Source: Kitasatospora indigofera
GTDB lineage: Bacteria; Actinomycetota; Actinomycetes; Streptomycetales; Streptomycetaceae
DNA length: 64,000 nucleotides
NCBI RefSeq assembly: GCF_014655955.1
Contig: NZ_BNBO01000007.1
Coordinates: forward strand, 160,956 to 224,955
Direction: 5' to 3'
A program made the position numbers and the translations under genes. Positions 1 to 8,255 of the stretch are shown here, piece after piece. Position 1 is the stretch's first letter, and each line of letters begins with the position of its first letter. Under the pieces are notes generated by a model, which saw only the letters and a program-made list of their open reading frames with translations, made no database searches and was not told the origin of the DNA.

Positions 1-1
1 G

Positions 2-748
2 GACCTCTTCCTGCGGCTGCGGGACCTGGAGGAGGGCACCCGTGAGTACTCGTACGTCCGTGGCACCCTGATCGAGCTGAACATGGCGCTGGTGAAGTTC
101 GCCGCCCGGCGCTTCAGCAACCGCAGCGAACCGATGGACGACATCATCCAGGTCGGCACGATCGGCCTGATCAAGGCCATCGACCGGTTCGACCCGACGC
201 GCGAGTTCGAGTTCGTCACCTTCGCCCTGCCCACCATCACCGGTGAGATGAAGCGGTTCTTCCGCGACACCAGCTGGATGGTGCACGTGCCCAGGGGGAT
301 GCAGGAACTGCGGCTGGCCCTGGCCAAGGGCTCCGACGAGCTGGAGCAGGTCCTGGACCGCCTGCCGACCACGGCCGAGCTCGCCGAGCACCTCTCGCTG
401 ACCGAGCGTGAGGTGATCGAGGGGATGAAGGCCGCCAACGCCTACACCGCGCACTCGCTGGACGCCCCCTCCGAGAACGACGACGCCGGGTCCGGCTCCG
501 GCGCCGGACTGGGCGCCCGGTTCGCGGTGGAGGAGCCCGGTTTCGAGGCGGTGCTGCACCTGGAGACCCTCAAGCCGCTGATCGCCGCGCTGCCCGCGCG
601 GGACCGCAGGATCCTCGCGATGCGGTTCGGCGCCGAGATGACCCAGGGCCAGATCGGCCAGGAGCTGGGCCTGTCCCAGATGCACATCTCCCGGCTCCTC
701 GCCCGCATCCTCGGCCACCTGCGCACGGCCCTGCTCGCGGAGAGCTAG
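2..748 (+). CDS. SigB/SigF/SigG-family RNA polymerase sigma factor (5' end outside window)
   Basis: The frame is open from base 2, so the ATG at 83 is internal and the true start lies before the window; 248 residues are visible. Region 2 is seen in the segment with IIQVGTIGLIKAIDRFD, which contacts core polymerase and the -10 element. Region 4 is the C-terminal helix-turn-helix (RRILAMRFGAEMTQGQIG, then LSQMHISRLL). Region 1.1 is absent from what is visible, as expected for the group 3 stress and sporulation sigma factors controlled by partner switching. The STAS and HATPase genes just downstream fit as its regulators. An acidic, Gly/Ser-rich linker separates regions 3 and 4. The subtype (SigB, F, G, K, L, M or N) cannot be told from sequence alone. 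Confidence 0.93.
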   Translation, partial: DLFLRLRDLEEGTREYSYVRGTLIELNMALVKFAARRFSNRSEPMDDIIQVGTIGLIKAIDRFDPTREFEFVTFALPTITGEMKRFFRDTSWMVHVPRGMQELRLALAKGSDELEQVLDRLPTTAELAEHLSLTEREVIEGMKAANAYTAHSLDAPSENDDAGSGSGAGLGARFAVEEPGFEAVLHLETLKPLIAALPARDRRILAMRFGAEMTQGQIGQELGLSQMHISRLLARILGHLRTALLAES

Positions 749-780
749 GGCCTGCGCACTCCCCCCGCGCGTCCGCCCCC

Positions 781-825
781 GGACCGGGGCCGGGCCGGCG
801 TCCGCGCCGCCCCCGGCCCCGGTCC
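781..825 (+). terminator. Strong hairpin terminator after the sigma factor gene
   Basis: Bases 781-794 pair perfectly with 812-825 (14 bp, all but one G-C, 17-base loop), starting 33 bases after the sigma stop codon. There is no T tract, which is usual for high-GC actinomycete terminators. Confidence 0.6.
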
Positions 826-968
826 GCGCGGTGCCCGGGGCGGACCGGGGGCGCCCGGACGGGGGTGCCCCCGGTCGGCGACGACCGGCCCGCCCACGGC
901 GGATCGGGCGATTGTATGGTCAGGCGTGAGGGTCGGTGCGGTGCCGACGACGAAGAACTGAGGTGGAG

Positions 969-1349
969 ATGAACGATCCGGCGAACGCCGCCGCGATGCC
1001 GGCCCCCGACGGGCCGGGCGCAGAGTTCCGGCGGACCGACGACGGCGCGCTGGTCTGTTCCCTGGCGGGTGAGCTGGACCTGGACGGCGTGCTCGCGGTC
1101 GGGCCGGCCCTGGAGGAGGCGGTCCGCTCCGGCGCGCCGCTGATGGTCGTCGACCTGTCCCGGGTCGGGTTCTGCGACTCCTCCGGCCTCAACCTGCTGC
1201 TGCGCACCCGTACCGACGCCGACAGCGCCGGTACGGCCCTGCGGCTGGCGGGGGCGCCCGACCAGCTGCTGCGGCTGCTGGAGATCACCGGCGCGGACCG
1301 GGTGTTCGCACTCGAACCCACGCTCGAGCACGCGCTCGCCGCACGTTGA
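969..1349 (+). CDS. RsbV/SpoIIAA-like anti-sigma factor antagonist (single STAS domain)
   Basis: This 126-residue protein is a single STAS domain. When unphosphorylated, members bind and neutralise an RsbW-type anti-sigma kinase and so free a sigma factor. The phosphoacceptor motif DSSG lies at about residues 70-73, after the strand VVDLSRVGF. The start is uncertain: ATG 969 has AGGTGG only two bases upstream, GTG 963 is in frame, and ATG 936 is possible. Position between a stress sigma factor and an RsbW-like ATPase fits partner switching. Which kinase phosphorylates it is not shown by the sequence. Confidence 0.88.
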   Translation: MNDPANAAAMPAPDGPGAEFRRTDDGALVCSLAGELDLDGVLAVGPALEEAVRSGAPLMVVDLSRVGFCDSSGLNLLLRTRTDADSAGTALRLAGAPDQLLRLLEITGADRVFALEPTLEHALAAR

Positions 1350-1634
1350 CCGGGCCCGGAGCGGTGCCGGCCACCGGCGCCGGCCGGACGGCCGCACCGG
1401 CCGCGCCCGTGGCCGCCGCTGCCCGCCGGGCGGCCCGGCGGCCCGGCCCGGCCCGCCCGCCGTCCGGGGAGATGTGCAGAAACGGGGCACCTGGTGTTCC
1501 CCGGGTCTCAGCGGGCAGGCGTGACACGGTACGGAACGGCGTGCGAGCCGCCGGCCCGGCGGACCGCGCCGGACACCACCGGATCCGTGACCTCTCGATC
1601 CACCGACAGCGCCGAACCGCGGGGTGAGAACGTA

Positions 1635-2150
1635 GTGACATCCATCGACCCAGGGGCGGGCGTGCCGCAGCGGGCGGGCGTGCCGAAGGCCGGCCAGCGC
1701 CGGCGCCTCGCCCTGCTGGCCGTGCCTGGCCCCGTAGGCCGCGGCCGCCACTTCGCCCGGCAGGCCCTGGAGGACTGGGGGTGGGCCGACGCCGACACCC
1801 TCACCGACGACATCCTGCTGATCGTCTCCGAGCTGCTCGCCAACGCCTGCATCCACGGCGGCGGCCCGCGCGAACTCGTCCTCACCGCCTCCCCGGAGGG
1901 GCTGCGGGTCGAAGTGCTGGACCACGAGGCGACGCTGCCCAGTCCGCGCCCGCCGCACCTCACCACCGCCCCGGGCGGCCACGGGCTGCACATCGTGGCG
2001 CGGCTGTCGGAGCGCTGGGGCGCCGACCTCCACCCGGGCGGGAAGAGCGTCTGGGCGGAGCTCGGCGCGGCCCGCCTGCGCAGTCGCGAACCGGCCGGTC
2101 CCGGCGTCACGGGCAGTCCCGCCGGACGGGGTTCCGCGCCGGCGGTGTGA
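1635..2150 (+). CDS. RsbW-like ATP-binding regulatory protein (HATPase_c_2)
   Basis: A 171-residue GHKL-fold ATPase of the SpoIIAB/RsbW type common in Streptomyces. The N box is seen as ELLANACIHGG and the G2 region as GGHGLHIV, with a C-terminal strand GGKSVWAEL. Such proteins can phosphorylate STAS antagonists and sequester sigma factors, though many streptomycete paralogues have no known sigma partner. The frame is open to 1494, but GTG 1635 is preferred: it follows GGGGTGAG and the protein is then of normal family length. The upstream STAS gene is a plausible partner (inference). Confidence 0.82.
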   Translation: MTSIDPGAGVPQRAGVPKAGQRRRLALLAVPGPVGRGRHFARQALEDWGWADADTLTDDILLIVSELLANACIHGGGPRELVLTASPEGLRVEVLDHEATLPSPRPPHLTTAPGGHGLHIVARLSERWGADLHPGGKSVWAELGAARLRSREPAGPGVTGSPAGRGSAPAV

Positions 2151-2550
2151 GCGGCTCCGCGGTGCTGACGGCCGACCGGCCGCGCACCACCGCCCGGCCG
2201 CGCCAGGGCCTGGGTGAGCCGCCTCCCGGCTGTGCCACCGCCCGGCCGCGCCACCGCCCGGCCGCGCCACCCGCCGGGTGCGCGACCAGGGGTGCCTGCG
2301 AGCGGTGCGTGCGAGCGGTGCCGGCGAGCGGCCCCGCACCAGGTGGTGGTGCGTTGCGTTGCGTTGCCCCCACGCCGGCGGGCCCCGGTGGGCGAACCGA
2401 GGGGCATGGGAGCGGCCGGGGCGGGCAGGCGGGACGTACGGCGGGGCGGTTCGCCCCCCGCGTCCGGAACGGCGAGTCCTTCCGGAGCCGTACCGCTGCT
2501 CCCGAGTCGCGCGCCCTGACCGGCGCGTCCCGAGTCCCGCCCGAGGTCCC
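2151..2550. other. 400-base gap with short GC-rich direct repeats
   Basis: No convincing gene. Bases about 2190-2275 carry three copies of CACCGCCCGGCCGCGCCA-like sequence. This is probably the leader and promoter region of the phosphatase gene at 2551, but I see no clear -35/-10 pair. The long minus-strand frame through here has no start signal and is a GC-skew shadow. Confidence 0.4.
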
Positions 2551-3486
2551 ATGAATCATCACAAATCCCTGTCTGCCGAGGAGGCGGATCCGTCGGCCGA
2601 TGGCGTGCCCTCGGCTCGCGAGCGCGAGCTGCTGGCGGCCCTCCAGGACGCCCGGGCCCGCTGCCGTGAGTCGGAGCGTTGTCTCGCGGAGCTGCGGGAG
2701 AAGCACCGGGAGGCGACCGCGCGGTACTCGGTGCTGTCGGCCGAGCTGGAGGAGACCAACCGCGGCGTGGTGGCGCTGTACAGCGAGGAGCACCAGTTCG
2801 CCCTGACGCTCCAGCGCACCTTCCTGCCGGCGACCCTCCCCGACTGGCCGGGCGTCGACCTGGCGGTGCGGTACCTCCCCGCGGCGACCGAGAACGAGAT
2901 CGGCGGGGACTTCTACGAGGCCGTCGCCACCCCGGACGGCCTGCTGATGGCGGTCGGCGACGTGGCCGGCCACAACCTCCAGGCCGCCATGGTGATGGGG
3001 GAGCTGCGGCACGCGCTGCGGGCGTACGCCAACGAGGGGCACCCGGCCGACGTGCTGCTGGAGCGCCTGGACGCGCTGATGGGCCGGCACCGTCCGGGCT
3101 GGACGGCGACGCTCTGCGTCGCGCTGCTGGAGTCCGGTACGGGCCTGCTGCACCTCGCGAACGCCGGGCACCTGCCGCCGCTGCTGATCGGCCCGGACGG
3201 CCGGGCCCGGTACGTGCACGAGCACGGTCCGCTGTTGGGCCTGGGCCTGCCGCAGCCGCCGGCCGGCCGGCACGAGGTCGCCCCCGGCAGCAGGCTGGTG
3301 ATGGTCACCGACGGTCTGGTCGAGCGCCGGGGGGTAGACCTGGACCGGTCGCTGGAGCGGCTGCGGCTGACGGCCGCGGCCGGACCGGCCGAGCCGGAGG
3401 CACTCTGCGACCACCTGCTGGACGGCTTCGGCACTCCGCAGGAGGACGACACCGTCGTCTTCGCGGCCCGGCTGGGCGGCATCTGA
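2551..3486 (+). CDS. PP2C/SpoIIE-type protein phosphatase with N-terminal signalling helix
   Basis: 311 residues. The N-terminal ~80 residues are coiled coil ending in EETNRGVVALYSE, a motif that recurs twice in the hybrid kinase at 10946. The rest is a SpoIIE-like PP2C domain of the RsbU/RsbP class, which dephosphorylates STAS antagonists. Metal-binding acidic residues are all visible: GGDFYEAV, GDVAGH, TDGLVE and the final EDD. ATG 2551 is chosen because it begins the coiled coil, although the frame is open upstream. It lacks its own sensor domain, so it is probably driven by protein contact through the helix. Convergent with the ATPase at 3556. Confidence 0.88.
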   Translation: MNHHKSLSAEEADPSADGVPSARERELLAALQDARARCRESERCLAELREKHREATARYSVLSAELEETNRGVVALYSEEHQFALTLQRTFLPATLPDWPGVDLAVRYLPAATENEIGGDFYEAVATPDGLLMAVGDVAGHNLQAAMVMGELRHALRAYANEGHPADVLLERLDALMGRHRPGWTATLCVALLESGTGLLHLANAGHLPPLLIGPDGRARYVHEHGPLLGLGLPQPPAGRHEVAPGSRLVMVTDGLVERRGVDLDRSLERLRLTAAAGPAEPEALCDHLLDGFGTPQEDDTVVFAARLGGI

Positions 3487-3496
3487 GCCCGCGCGG

Positions 3497-3530
3497 GCCG
3501 TCCGTCCCGGGTGGGCCCGGGGCGGACGGC
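3497..3530 (+). terminator. Bidirectional hairpin between convergent genes
   Basis: GCCGTCCGTCCCGGG (3497-3511) pairs with 3516-3530 in a 15-bp stem with a single G-U wobble and a 4-base loop. It sits between the phosphatase stop at 3486 and the converging ATPase gene, so it can serve both strands. Confidence 0.7.
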
Positions 3531-3555
3531 GCCCATGACGGACGGCGGTGCCGGC

Positions 3556-4047
3556 TCAGTCCAGGGGAAGGTGCGCCCGGACGCGCTTGCCGCCCGCGTG
3601 CCGCTCGATGTCGTAGCGGCGGCACACCGCGAGGACGATCTCCAGGCCGTGCTGGCCGACCCGCGCCGGGTCGGGGGAGCGGGGCGCCGGCAGACGGGCC
3701 TCGGTGTCCCAGACGGTCACCCGGATGTCGTCGACCGTGAGTTCCAGGTCGAGCAGGCACGGGCCCGGGGCGTACTTCGCGGCGTTGGTGACGAGTTCGC
3801 TGACCACCAGCCGTACCGTGCCGGCCAGCGCGGCGGTCACCGGTACCGCGTGCCGGGTCTGCGCCTCGGCGAGGAAGCCGTCGGCGAAGCGCCGGGCGGC
3901 CGCGGCGGTGCCCGGCTGGCCGTCGTAGGCGGCGCCGGCCCGGAAGGTGATCTCCGTCCAGGTCTGTTCCGTCAGTGTTCCCGCCTCCGGCACCAGGCAC
4001 CGTCCCCGTTCGTGGGCCCGGTGCGCTCGCGGCCGGGCATGGGCCAC
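3556..4047 (-). CDS. RsbW-like ATP-binding protein (HATPase_c_2)
   Basis: 163 residues, GHKL ATPase fold. The N box is LVVSELVTNAAKYAPG. A short acidic G1 stretch (VWDTEARLP) and a G2 box (GQHGLEIVLAV) follow. It is probably an anti-sigma or STAS kinase, the second in the window, and unlike the RsbT gene at 9484 it is not in an operon. The start is ambiguous: ATG 4047 gives a basic His/Arg-rich N-terminal extension, and a GTG about 18 codons later (VPEAGTLTE) would give a more typical length. A 6-2-6 inverted repeat lies 37-50 bases upstream. Confidence 0.82.
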   Translation of the reverse strand: MAHARPRAHRAHERGRCLVPEAGTLTEQTWTEITFRAGAAYDGQPGTAAAARRFADGFLAEAQTRHAVPVTAALAGTVRLVVSELVTNAAKYAPGPCLLDLELTVDDIRVTVWDTEARLPAPRSPDPARVGQHGLEIVLAVCRRYDIERHAGGKRVRAHLPLD

Positions 4048-4084
4048 CGCCTACCCCGGTTCCGCGAGGTCATGCACCGGCCGT

Positions 4085-4098
4085 CGGACAAGTGTCCG
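4085..4098. promoter_or_regulatory. Inverted repeat CGGACA-AG-TGTCCG upstream of the ATPase gene
   Basis: A perfect 6-2-6 palindrome 37 bases before the ATG at 4047 (minus strand). The position suits an operator for a dimeric repressor or activator; no regulator can be assigned. Confidence 0.35.
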
Positions 4099-4161
4099 GC
4101 GACCGGGAGGCCCGGCCGGGGGCCGTGCCCGGCCGGATGGCCGCGGGGCTCCGGCCGCAGG

Positions 4162-4599
4162 TCAGCGGTGGTGCAGGACGGCGGCCGTCTCCAGGTAGAA
4201 GTTGTCGATGCTCTGGACGGCCCGGGTGAAGTCGTCGAGGTTGACGGGCTTGGTGACGTAGGCGTTGGCGTGGCGGTGGTAGGCGCCGCTGACGTCCTCC
4301 GGGGCTGCGGAGGTGGTGAGCACCACGATCGGGATCAGCTTGAGCTGGTCGTCCGCCTTGAGGACCTCCAGCAGCTCACGGCCGTTCATCCGGGGCATGT
4401 TGAGGTCGAGGATGATCAGGTCGGGGTACCGGGCGACGTTCTCCCGCAGGTGTTCGAGGGCGGCGACGCCGTCCTCCGCCTTGACGATGGTGCGAGCCAT
4501 GCCCTGTTCGAACAGGGCCTCCTCGATCAGCATGGCGTCGGCGAGGTCGTCCTCGACGAGCAGGACGCTGTAGGAGCGGGCTTGCGAGCGGGTGGCCAT
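4162..4599 (-). CDS. Rcp1-like single-domain response regulator
   Basis: 145 residues, a CheY-like receiver with no output domain. The acidic pocket is VEDD (15-18), the phosphoacceptor is Asp65 in ILDLNMPR, then VVLTTS and the conserved Lys in VTKPVNLDDF. The ending FTRAVQSIDNFYL is characteristic of Rcp1, the partner of Cph1-type kinases, and a Cph1-like kinase is divergently encoded at 5131, so they probably pair (inference). The ATG overlaps the stop of the upstream gene as ATGA, which implies translational coupling. A paralogue lies at 14479. Confidence 0.9.
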   Translation of the reverse strand: MATRSQARSYSVLLVEDDLADAMLIEEALFEQGMARTIVKAEDGVAALEHLRENVARYPDLIILDLNMPRMNGRELLEVLKADDQLKLIPIVVLTTSAAPEDVSGAYHRHANAYVTKPVNLDDFTRAVQSIDNFYLETAAVLHHR

Positions 4600-4988
4600 C
4601 AGGCGCTCCGGTTCTCGGAATGGGTGGTGCGATGGGGTAGCGGCGGGACCAGCCCGGGCCAGCGCTGGCGGGCCGCCTGGCGGCTGATCTCGCAGGCCTG
4701 GCCGAGCTGCGGGTAGCCCGCCCCGGCCCTGGCCGCGTCACGGGCCGCCTGGTCGGCGAGGCGCTCGGCGGCCTTCCGCAGGTGCATCAGGGCGTGCAGC
4801 CGGGTCAGCGCGTCGTGCTGCGGGTCCGCCTCCCAGGGCTCACCGGGTGCGGGGGCGCCGGGTTCGGTGGCGGGCAACGGCCGGAACGCCCGGGCGGCGA
4901 GGCGGCCGGCGAGTTCACCGAGCGTCGCGTCCGCCAGGGCCGCGAGTTGGTCCTCGCTCATGAGGGCGGCGAAGCGGTCGGCTGGCAT
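4599..4988 (-). CDS. Small HTH-like protein coupled to the Rcp1-like regulator
   Basis: 129 residues from ATG 4988. I do not recognise a named family. It is helical; the middle (PQHDALTRLHALMHLRKAAE) looks like a helical bundle. The end (GYPQLGQACEISRQAARQRW) reads as a helix-turn-helix of the kind that recognises DNA. It is clearly homologous to the protein at 14918, which also sits upstream of an Rcp1-like receiver with the same ATGA overlap. A TAAGGT box ends seven bases before the ATG, with TTGTCG 17 bases further upstream, so the mRNA may be leaderless. The frame is open far upstream, but the extension overlaps the promoter. Confidence 0.75.
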   Translation of the reverse strand: MPADRFAALMSEDQLAALADATLGELAGRLAARAFRPLPATEPGAPAPGEPWEADPQHDALTRLHALMHLRKAAERLADQAARDAARAGAGYPQLGQACEISRQAARQRWPGLVPPLPHRTTHSENRSA

Positions 4989-5051
4989 GCCTGCCACCTT
5001 AGGGGACCATTCGTCGGGCGACAACCAAACTTGTCGGACGGCGTGTAGGGT
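4989..5051. promoter_or_regulatory. Divergent promoter region with CGACAA-N6-TTGTCG inverted repeat
   Basis: The perfect inverted repeat covers 5019-5036. Read on the minus strand, its TTGTCG (5024-5019) is a -35 box placed 17 bases from TAAGGT (5001-4996), which lies 7 bases before the ATG at 4988, the geometry of a leaderless transcript. Towards the kinase operon a TAGGGT (5046-5051) follows the other arm by only 9 bases, too close for a standard -35. One factor binding the repeat could control both directions (inference). Confidence 0.4.
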
Positions 5052-5130
5052 GTGGCTGCCGCGGGCGACCTGCCGCAGGCGGGCACGGACGAAGGCGCAT
5101 CCGGCGACGGATGCCGGACGAAGGACCGAC

Positions 5131-6807
5131 ATGGCCAGCCAGACCCCGGCGGCGGAGCACCCCGCCGCCGAGACCCAGGGGCACCCCCGTCCGGAACGGG
5201 CGGCCGCCGGCACCGGCGGCTGGAGCACCCGTCGCTGGCTGCGCGTCGGGGTGAGCACGTCGCTGGCGGTCCTCGTCCTGCTCGGAGCGCTGGGGTTCTG
5301 GGTGTTCGCCCACTCCTCGGTGGTGAACAACCGGCTGGTCGACGTCAGCTCGCCGGCCCTCATCGCGGCCGTCCGGCTGGAGTCGGGCCTGGTCAACCAG
5401 GAGACCGGCATCCGCGGCTACGGCCTCACCGGGCAGGCGGAGTTCCTGGCCCCGTACGAGCAGGGCATCGCCCAGCAGCGGGACGCCGTCGCCGAACTCC
5501 GGCGGCTGATCACCGGCGAGCAGAGCCGGGCCGACCTCGACCTGGTCGTCGCCCGGGCCGAGGCCTGGCAGAGCCAGGTGGCCCGGCCGGTGGCCGCGGC
5601 CCCGCCGGGCAGTGCCGCACCGGCCGCCGGCCGGCAGACCACCGAGGGCAAGGCGGCCTTCGACGCCCTGCGCGCGGCGATGACGCTGCAGCAGGAGCAC
5701 CTCCAGGCCGACCGGGCCGAGAGCCGGGCGGCCCTGCAGTCCGTCCGCACCCTGCGCAACGTGGTGTTCAGCACCATCGCGGTGATCATCCTGCTGCTCG
5801 CCGCCCTGGTCTTCGAGGGCCTGCGCCGCGGCGTCACCCGCCCCCTGGAGCACCTCTCGGCCGACGCCGAGCGGGTCGCCCGGGGTGACTTCAGCCACCC
5901 GATCACCCCCACCGGCCCCGCCGACCTGCGGCAGCTCGCGGCCGTGGTCGAGTCGATGCGCGGCCGGCTGGCCCAGGAGCTCCTCGCCAAGGAACAGGCC
6001 CGGCAGGTGCTCGACGCCCAGGCCGTCGACCTGCGGCGCTCCAACTCCGAGCTTGAGCAGTTCGCCTACGTGGCCTCGCACGACCTCCAGGAGCCGCTGC
6101 GCAAGGTGGCCAGCTTCTGCCAGCTGCTCCAGCGCCGCTACGGCGGCAGCCTCGACGCCAGGGCCGACCAGTACATCGAGTTCGCCGTGGACGGCGCCAA
6201 CCGGATGCAGACCCTCATCAACGACCTGCTGGCCTTCTCCCGGGTCGGCCGGGTGCACGCGAGCTGGACGCCGGTCGACCTGGAGCAGGTGTTCGATCGG
6301 ACCGTCGACTCGCTGAGCATCGCGATCGCGGACAACGAGGCCGTGATCACCCACGACGCGCTGCCCCGGATCAGCGGCGACGCCACCCAGCTCGGCATGC
6401 TCCTGCAGAACCTGATCAGCAACGCCGTCAAGTTCCGCAGCCCGGACCGCGCCCCGCGGATCCACCTGGAGGCGGTCCGCGACGGCGGTCTGTGGCGGTG
6501 CGCGGTCACCGACAACGGGATCGGCATCGACGGCGACTTCGTGGACAAGGTCTTCGTCATCTTCCAGCGCCTGCACACCCGGGACGCCTACCCCGGCAAC
6601 GGCATCGGCCTGGCCATGTGCAAGAAGATCGTCGAGTTCCACGGCGGCACCATCGAGGTCGACCTCACCCACACCCCGGGCACCCGCCTGGTCTTCACCC
6701 TGCCCGTCGAGGAGTCCGTGGAGCAGCAGGAGACCGCCGGGGCCCCGGCGGCCGGCCGGAGCGAGGGTCGCGTGGCGGCTCCCCGGGCCGAAGCGGGGCG
6801 CTCGTGA
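5131..6807 (+). CDS. CHASE3-HAMP sensor histidine kinase, Cph1-like
   Basis: 558 residues from ATG 5131 with AAGGA upstream. A membrane helix lies at about 36-60. An extracellular CHASE3-type four-helix domain (about 65-200, with NQETGIRGYGLTG) and a second helix (about 211-231) follow, then HAMP and coiled coil. HisKA has phosphoacceptor His317 in YVASHDLQEPLRKV. The HATPase has an N box (NLISNAVKFRS), G1 (TDNGIGID) and G2 (GNGIGLAMCKKI). The dimerisation segment resembles Cph1-type kinases, whose usual partner is an Rcp1-like receiver, as found at 4162 and 14479. Its stop overlaps the next GTG start. The signal it senses is unknown. Confidence 0.92.
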   Translation: MASQTPAAEHPAAETQGHPRPERAAAGTGGWSTRRWLRVGVSTSLAVLVLLGALGFWVFAHSSVVNNRLVDVSSPALIAAVRLESGLVNQETGIRGYGLTGQAEFLAPYEQGIAQQRDAVAELRRLITGEQSRADLDLVVARAEAWQSQVARPVAAAPPGSAAPAAGRQTTEGKAAFDALRAAMTLQQEHLQADRAESRAALQSVRTLRNVVFSTIAVIILLLAALVFEGLRRGVTRPLEHLSADAERVARGDFSHPITPTGPADLRQLAAVVESMRGRLAQELLAKEQARQVLDAQAVDLRRSNSELEQFAYVASHDLQEPLRKVASFCQLLQRRYGGSLDARADQYIEFAVDGANRMQTLINDLLAFSRVGRVHASWTPVDLEQVFDRTVDSLSIAIADNEAVITHDALPRISGDATQLGMLLQNLISNAVKFRSPDRAPRIHLEAVRDGGLWRCAVTDNGIGIDGDFVDKVFVIFQRLHTRDAYPGNGIGLAMCKKIVEFHGGTIEVDLTHTPGTRLVFTLPVEESVEQQETAGAPAAGRSEGRVAAPRAEAGRS

Positions 6808-8108
6808 TCCCCGGCCAGCAGCACCGGACCGAACCGCCGGCCCACCCGCTCGGGCAGCCCGGCGCGGAGGCGGCCGGGGTACGCGTCCTGCTGGTGGAGG
6901 ACGACGCGGGGGACGCCCTGCTGGTCGAGGAGCTGCTCGCCGACACCGACCTGGACCACAGCCTGCGGTGGACGCCGACCCTCGCCCAGGCCGTCGCCGA
7001 GCTGGAGCGGGAGCCCGCGGACTGCGTCCTGGTCGACCTCCATCTGCCCGACGGCTCGGGCGTGGGCCTGGTCGCCGCCGTCCAGCAGGCCTGCCCCCGG
7101 GCCGCGGTGATCGTCCTCACCGGCATGGCGGACTCCGGGGCCGGCGCGCAGGCCGTCGCGGTGGGCGCCCAGGACTACCTGGTGAAGGGGCAGGTCGACG
7201 AGCAGCTGCTGCAGCGCGCCCTGCGCTACGCGGTCAACCGCAAGCAGGCCGAGCTGGCCGGCGCCGAGCTGCGCGAGGACCGCATCCGGGCCCGGGAGAA
7301 CGCCCGGCTGGAACGCGGTCTGCTGCCGACCCCGTTGCTGCGCGGCGTCACCGCCACCGTCACCACCCGCTACCTCCCCGGGCGCGAGCGCGCCCTGCTC
7401 GGCGGGGACTTCCTGGACGTGGTGGAGACGGCGGACGGCACGGTGCACGCCGTCATCGGCGACGTCAGCGGACACGGGCCGGACGAGGCGGCGCTCGGTG
7501 TCTGCCTGCGGATCGGCTGGCGCGCGCTCGTCCTGGCCGGCCACCGCGGCGCCGAGCTGCTGGACCTGCTGGAGCAGATCCTGGTCGCCGAGCGCGACCG
7601 CTCCGACATGTTCGCCACCTGCAGCCTGGTGTCGATCGCGCCGGACCGCCGGTCGGCGACCCTGTACCTGGCCGGGCACCACGAGCCGCTGCTCACCGCC
7701 GCCCGCGCGGAGGGCGCCGGCCGGCCGGCCGGCGCGACCGAGGTGGCCGCGGCGCACGGCGTGGCCCTCGGCATCGCGCCCGGCCTGCGGCACTGGCCCG
7801 CCACCGAACTGTCGCTGCCGCCCGCCGGCGCGCTCCTGCTCTACACCGACGGTCTCACCGAGGGCCACTGCGGCCCGGGCGCCGAGCGGCTGGGCACCGA
7901 GGGCCTCCTGGAGCTGATCGCGGCCGCGCCGCCATCCGGCCCCGCGGCCTTCCTGGACCACCTGGTCGACACCGTCCGGCGGCTGAACGCGGGCCGGCAC
8001 GCCGACGACCTGGCCATCCTGCACCTCGCCTGGACCCCCTCCGCGGACCGGCCGGGAGCCGGGGGGCTCGTCCCGGGCCCGGCCATGATCCGGGCGGAGT
8101 CGGGCTGA
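6804..8108 (+). CDS. Response regulator with PP2C/SpoIIE phosphatase output (RsbU-like)
   Basis: 434 residues. The GTG start overlaps the kinase stop (GTGA), although the frame is open to 6492. The receiver domain is about 27-145: VEDD, phosphoacceptor Asp78 in LVDLHLPDGSG, Lys in YLVKGQ. A helical linker leads to a PP2C domain with GGDFLDVV, GDVSGHG, YTDGLTEG and the final ADD, so it looks catalytically intact. Phosphorylation by the adjacent kinase would control dephosphorylation of a STAS antagonist, joining two-component and partner-switching signalling. Probable targets in this window are the STAS proteins at 969, 8256 or 9110. Confidence 0.92.
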   Translation: MIPGQQHRTEPPAHPLGQPGAEAAGVRVLLVEDDAGDALLVEELLADTDLDHSLRWTPTLAQAVAELEREPADCVLVDLHLPDGSGVGLVAAVQQACPRAAVIVLTGMADSGAGAQAVAVGAQDYLVKGQVDEQLLQRALRYAVNRKQAELAGAELREDRIRARENARLERGLLPTPLLRGVTATVTTRYLPGRERALLGGDFLDVVETADGTVHAVIGDVSGHGPDEAALGVCLRIGWRALVLAGHRGAELLDLLEQILVAERDRSDMFATCSLVSIAPDRRSATLYLAGHHEPLLTAARAEGAGRPAGATEVAAAHGVALGIAPGLRHWPATELSLPPAGALLLYTDGLTEGHCGPGAERLGTEGLLELIAAAPPSGPAAFLDHLVDTVRRLNAGRHADDLAILHLAWTPSADRPGAGGLVPGPAMIRAESG

Positions 8109-8255
8109 GCGGGTGTGTGGGTCCCGGGGGAGCGGGGCAGGTGCCGAGGGGCCGTTCGTGGTCTGTACCTACTCGGCCGTAGCATGGCGCGGGGCGGTCA
8201 CGGCCCGCGAAACGTTGGTCGTACGGCCGGATGCCGTTGTGATGAGGGAGTTTTG

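Noticed and set aside
2278..2550. N-terminal extension of the PP2C phosphatase
   Set aside because: Upstream in-frame sequence is Arg/Gly-rich without structure; ATG 2551 begins the coiled coil directly.
570..2552. 660-residue minus-strand frame
   Set aside because: Antisense to sigma, STAS and ATPase genes; Arg/Gly/Pro-rich shadow.
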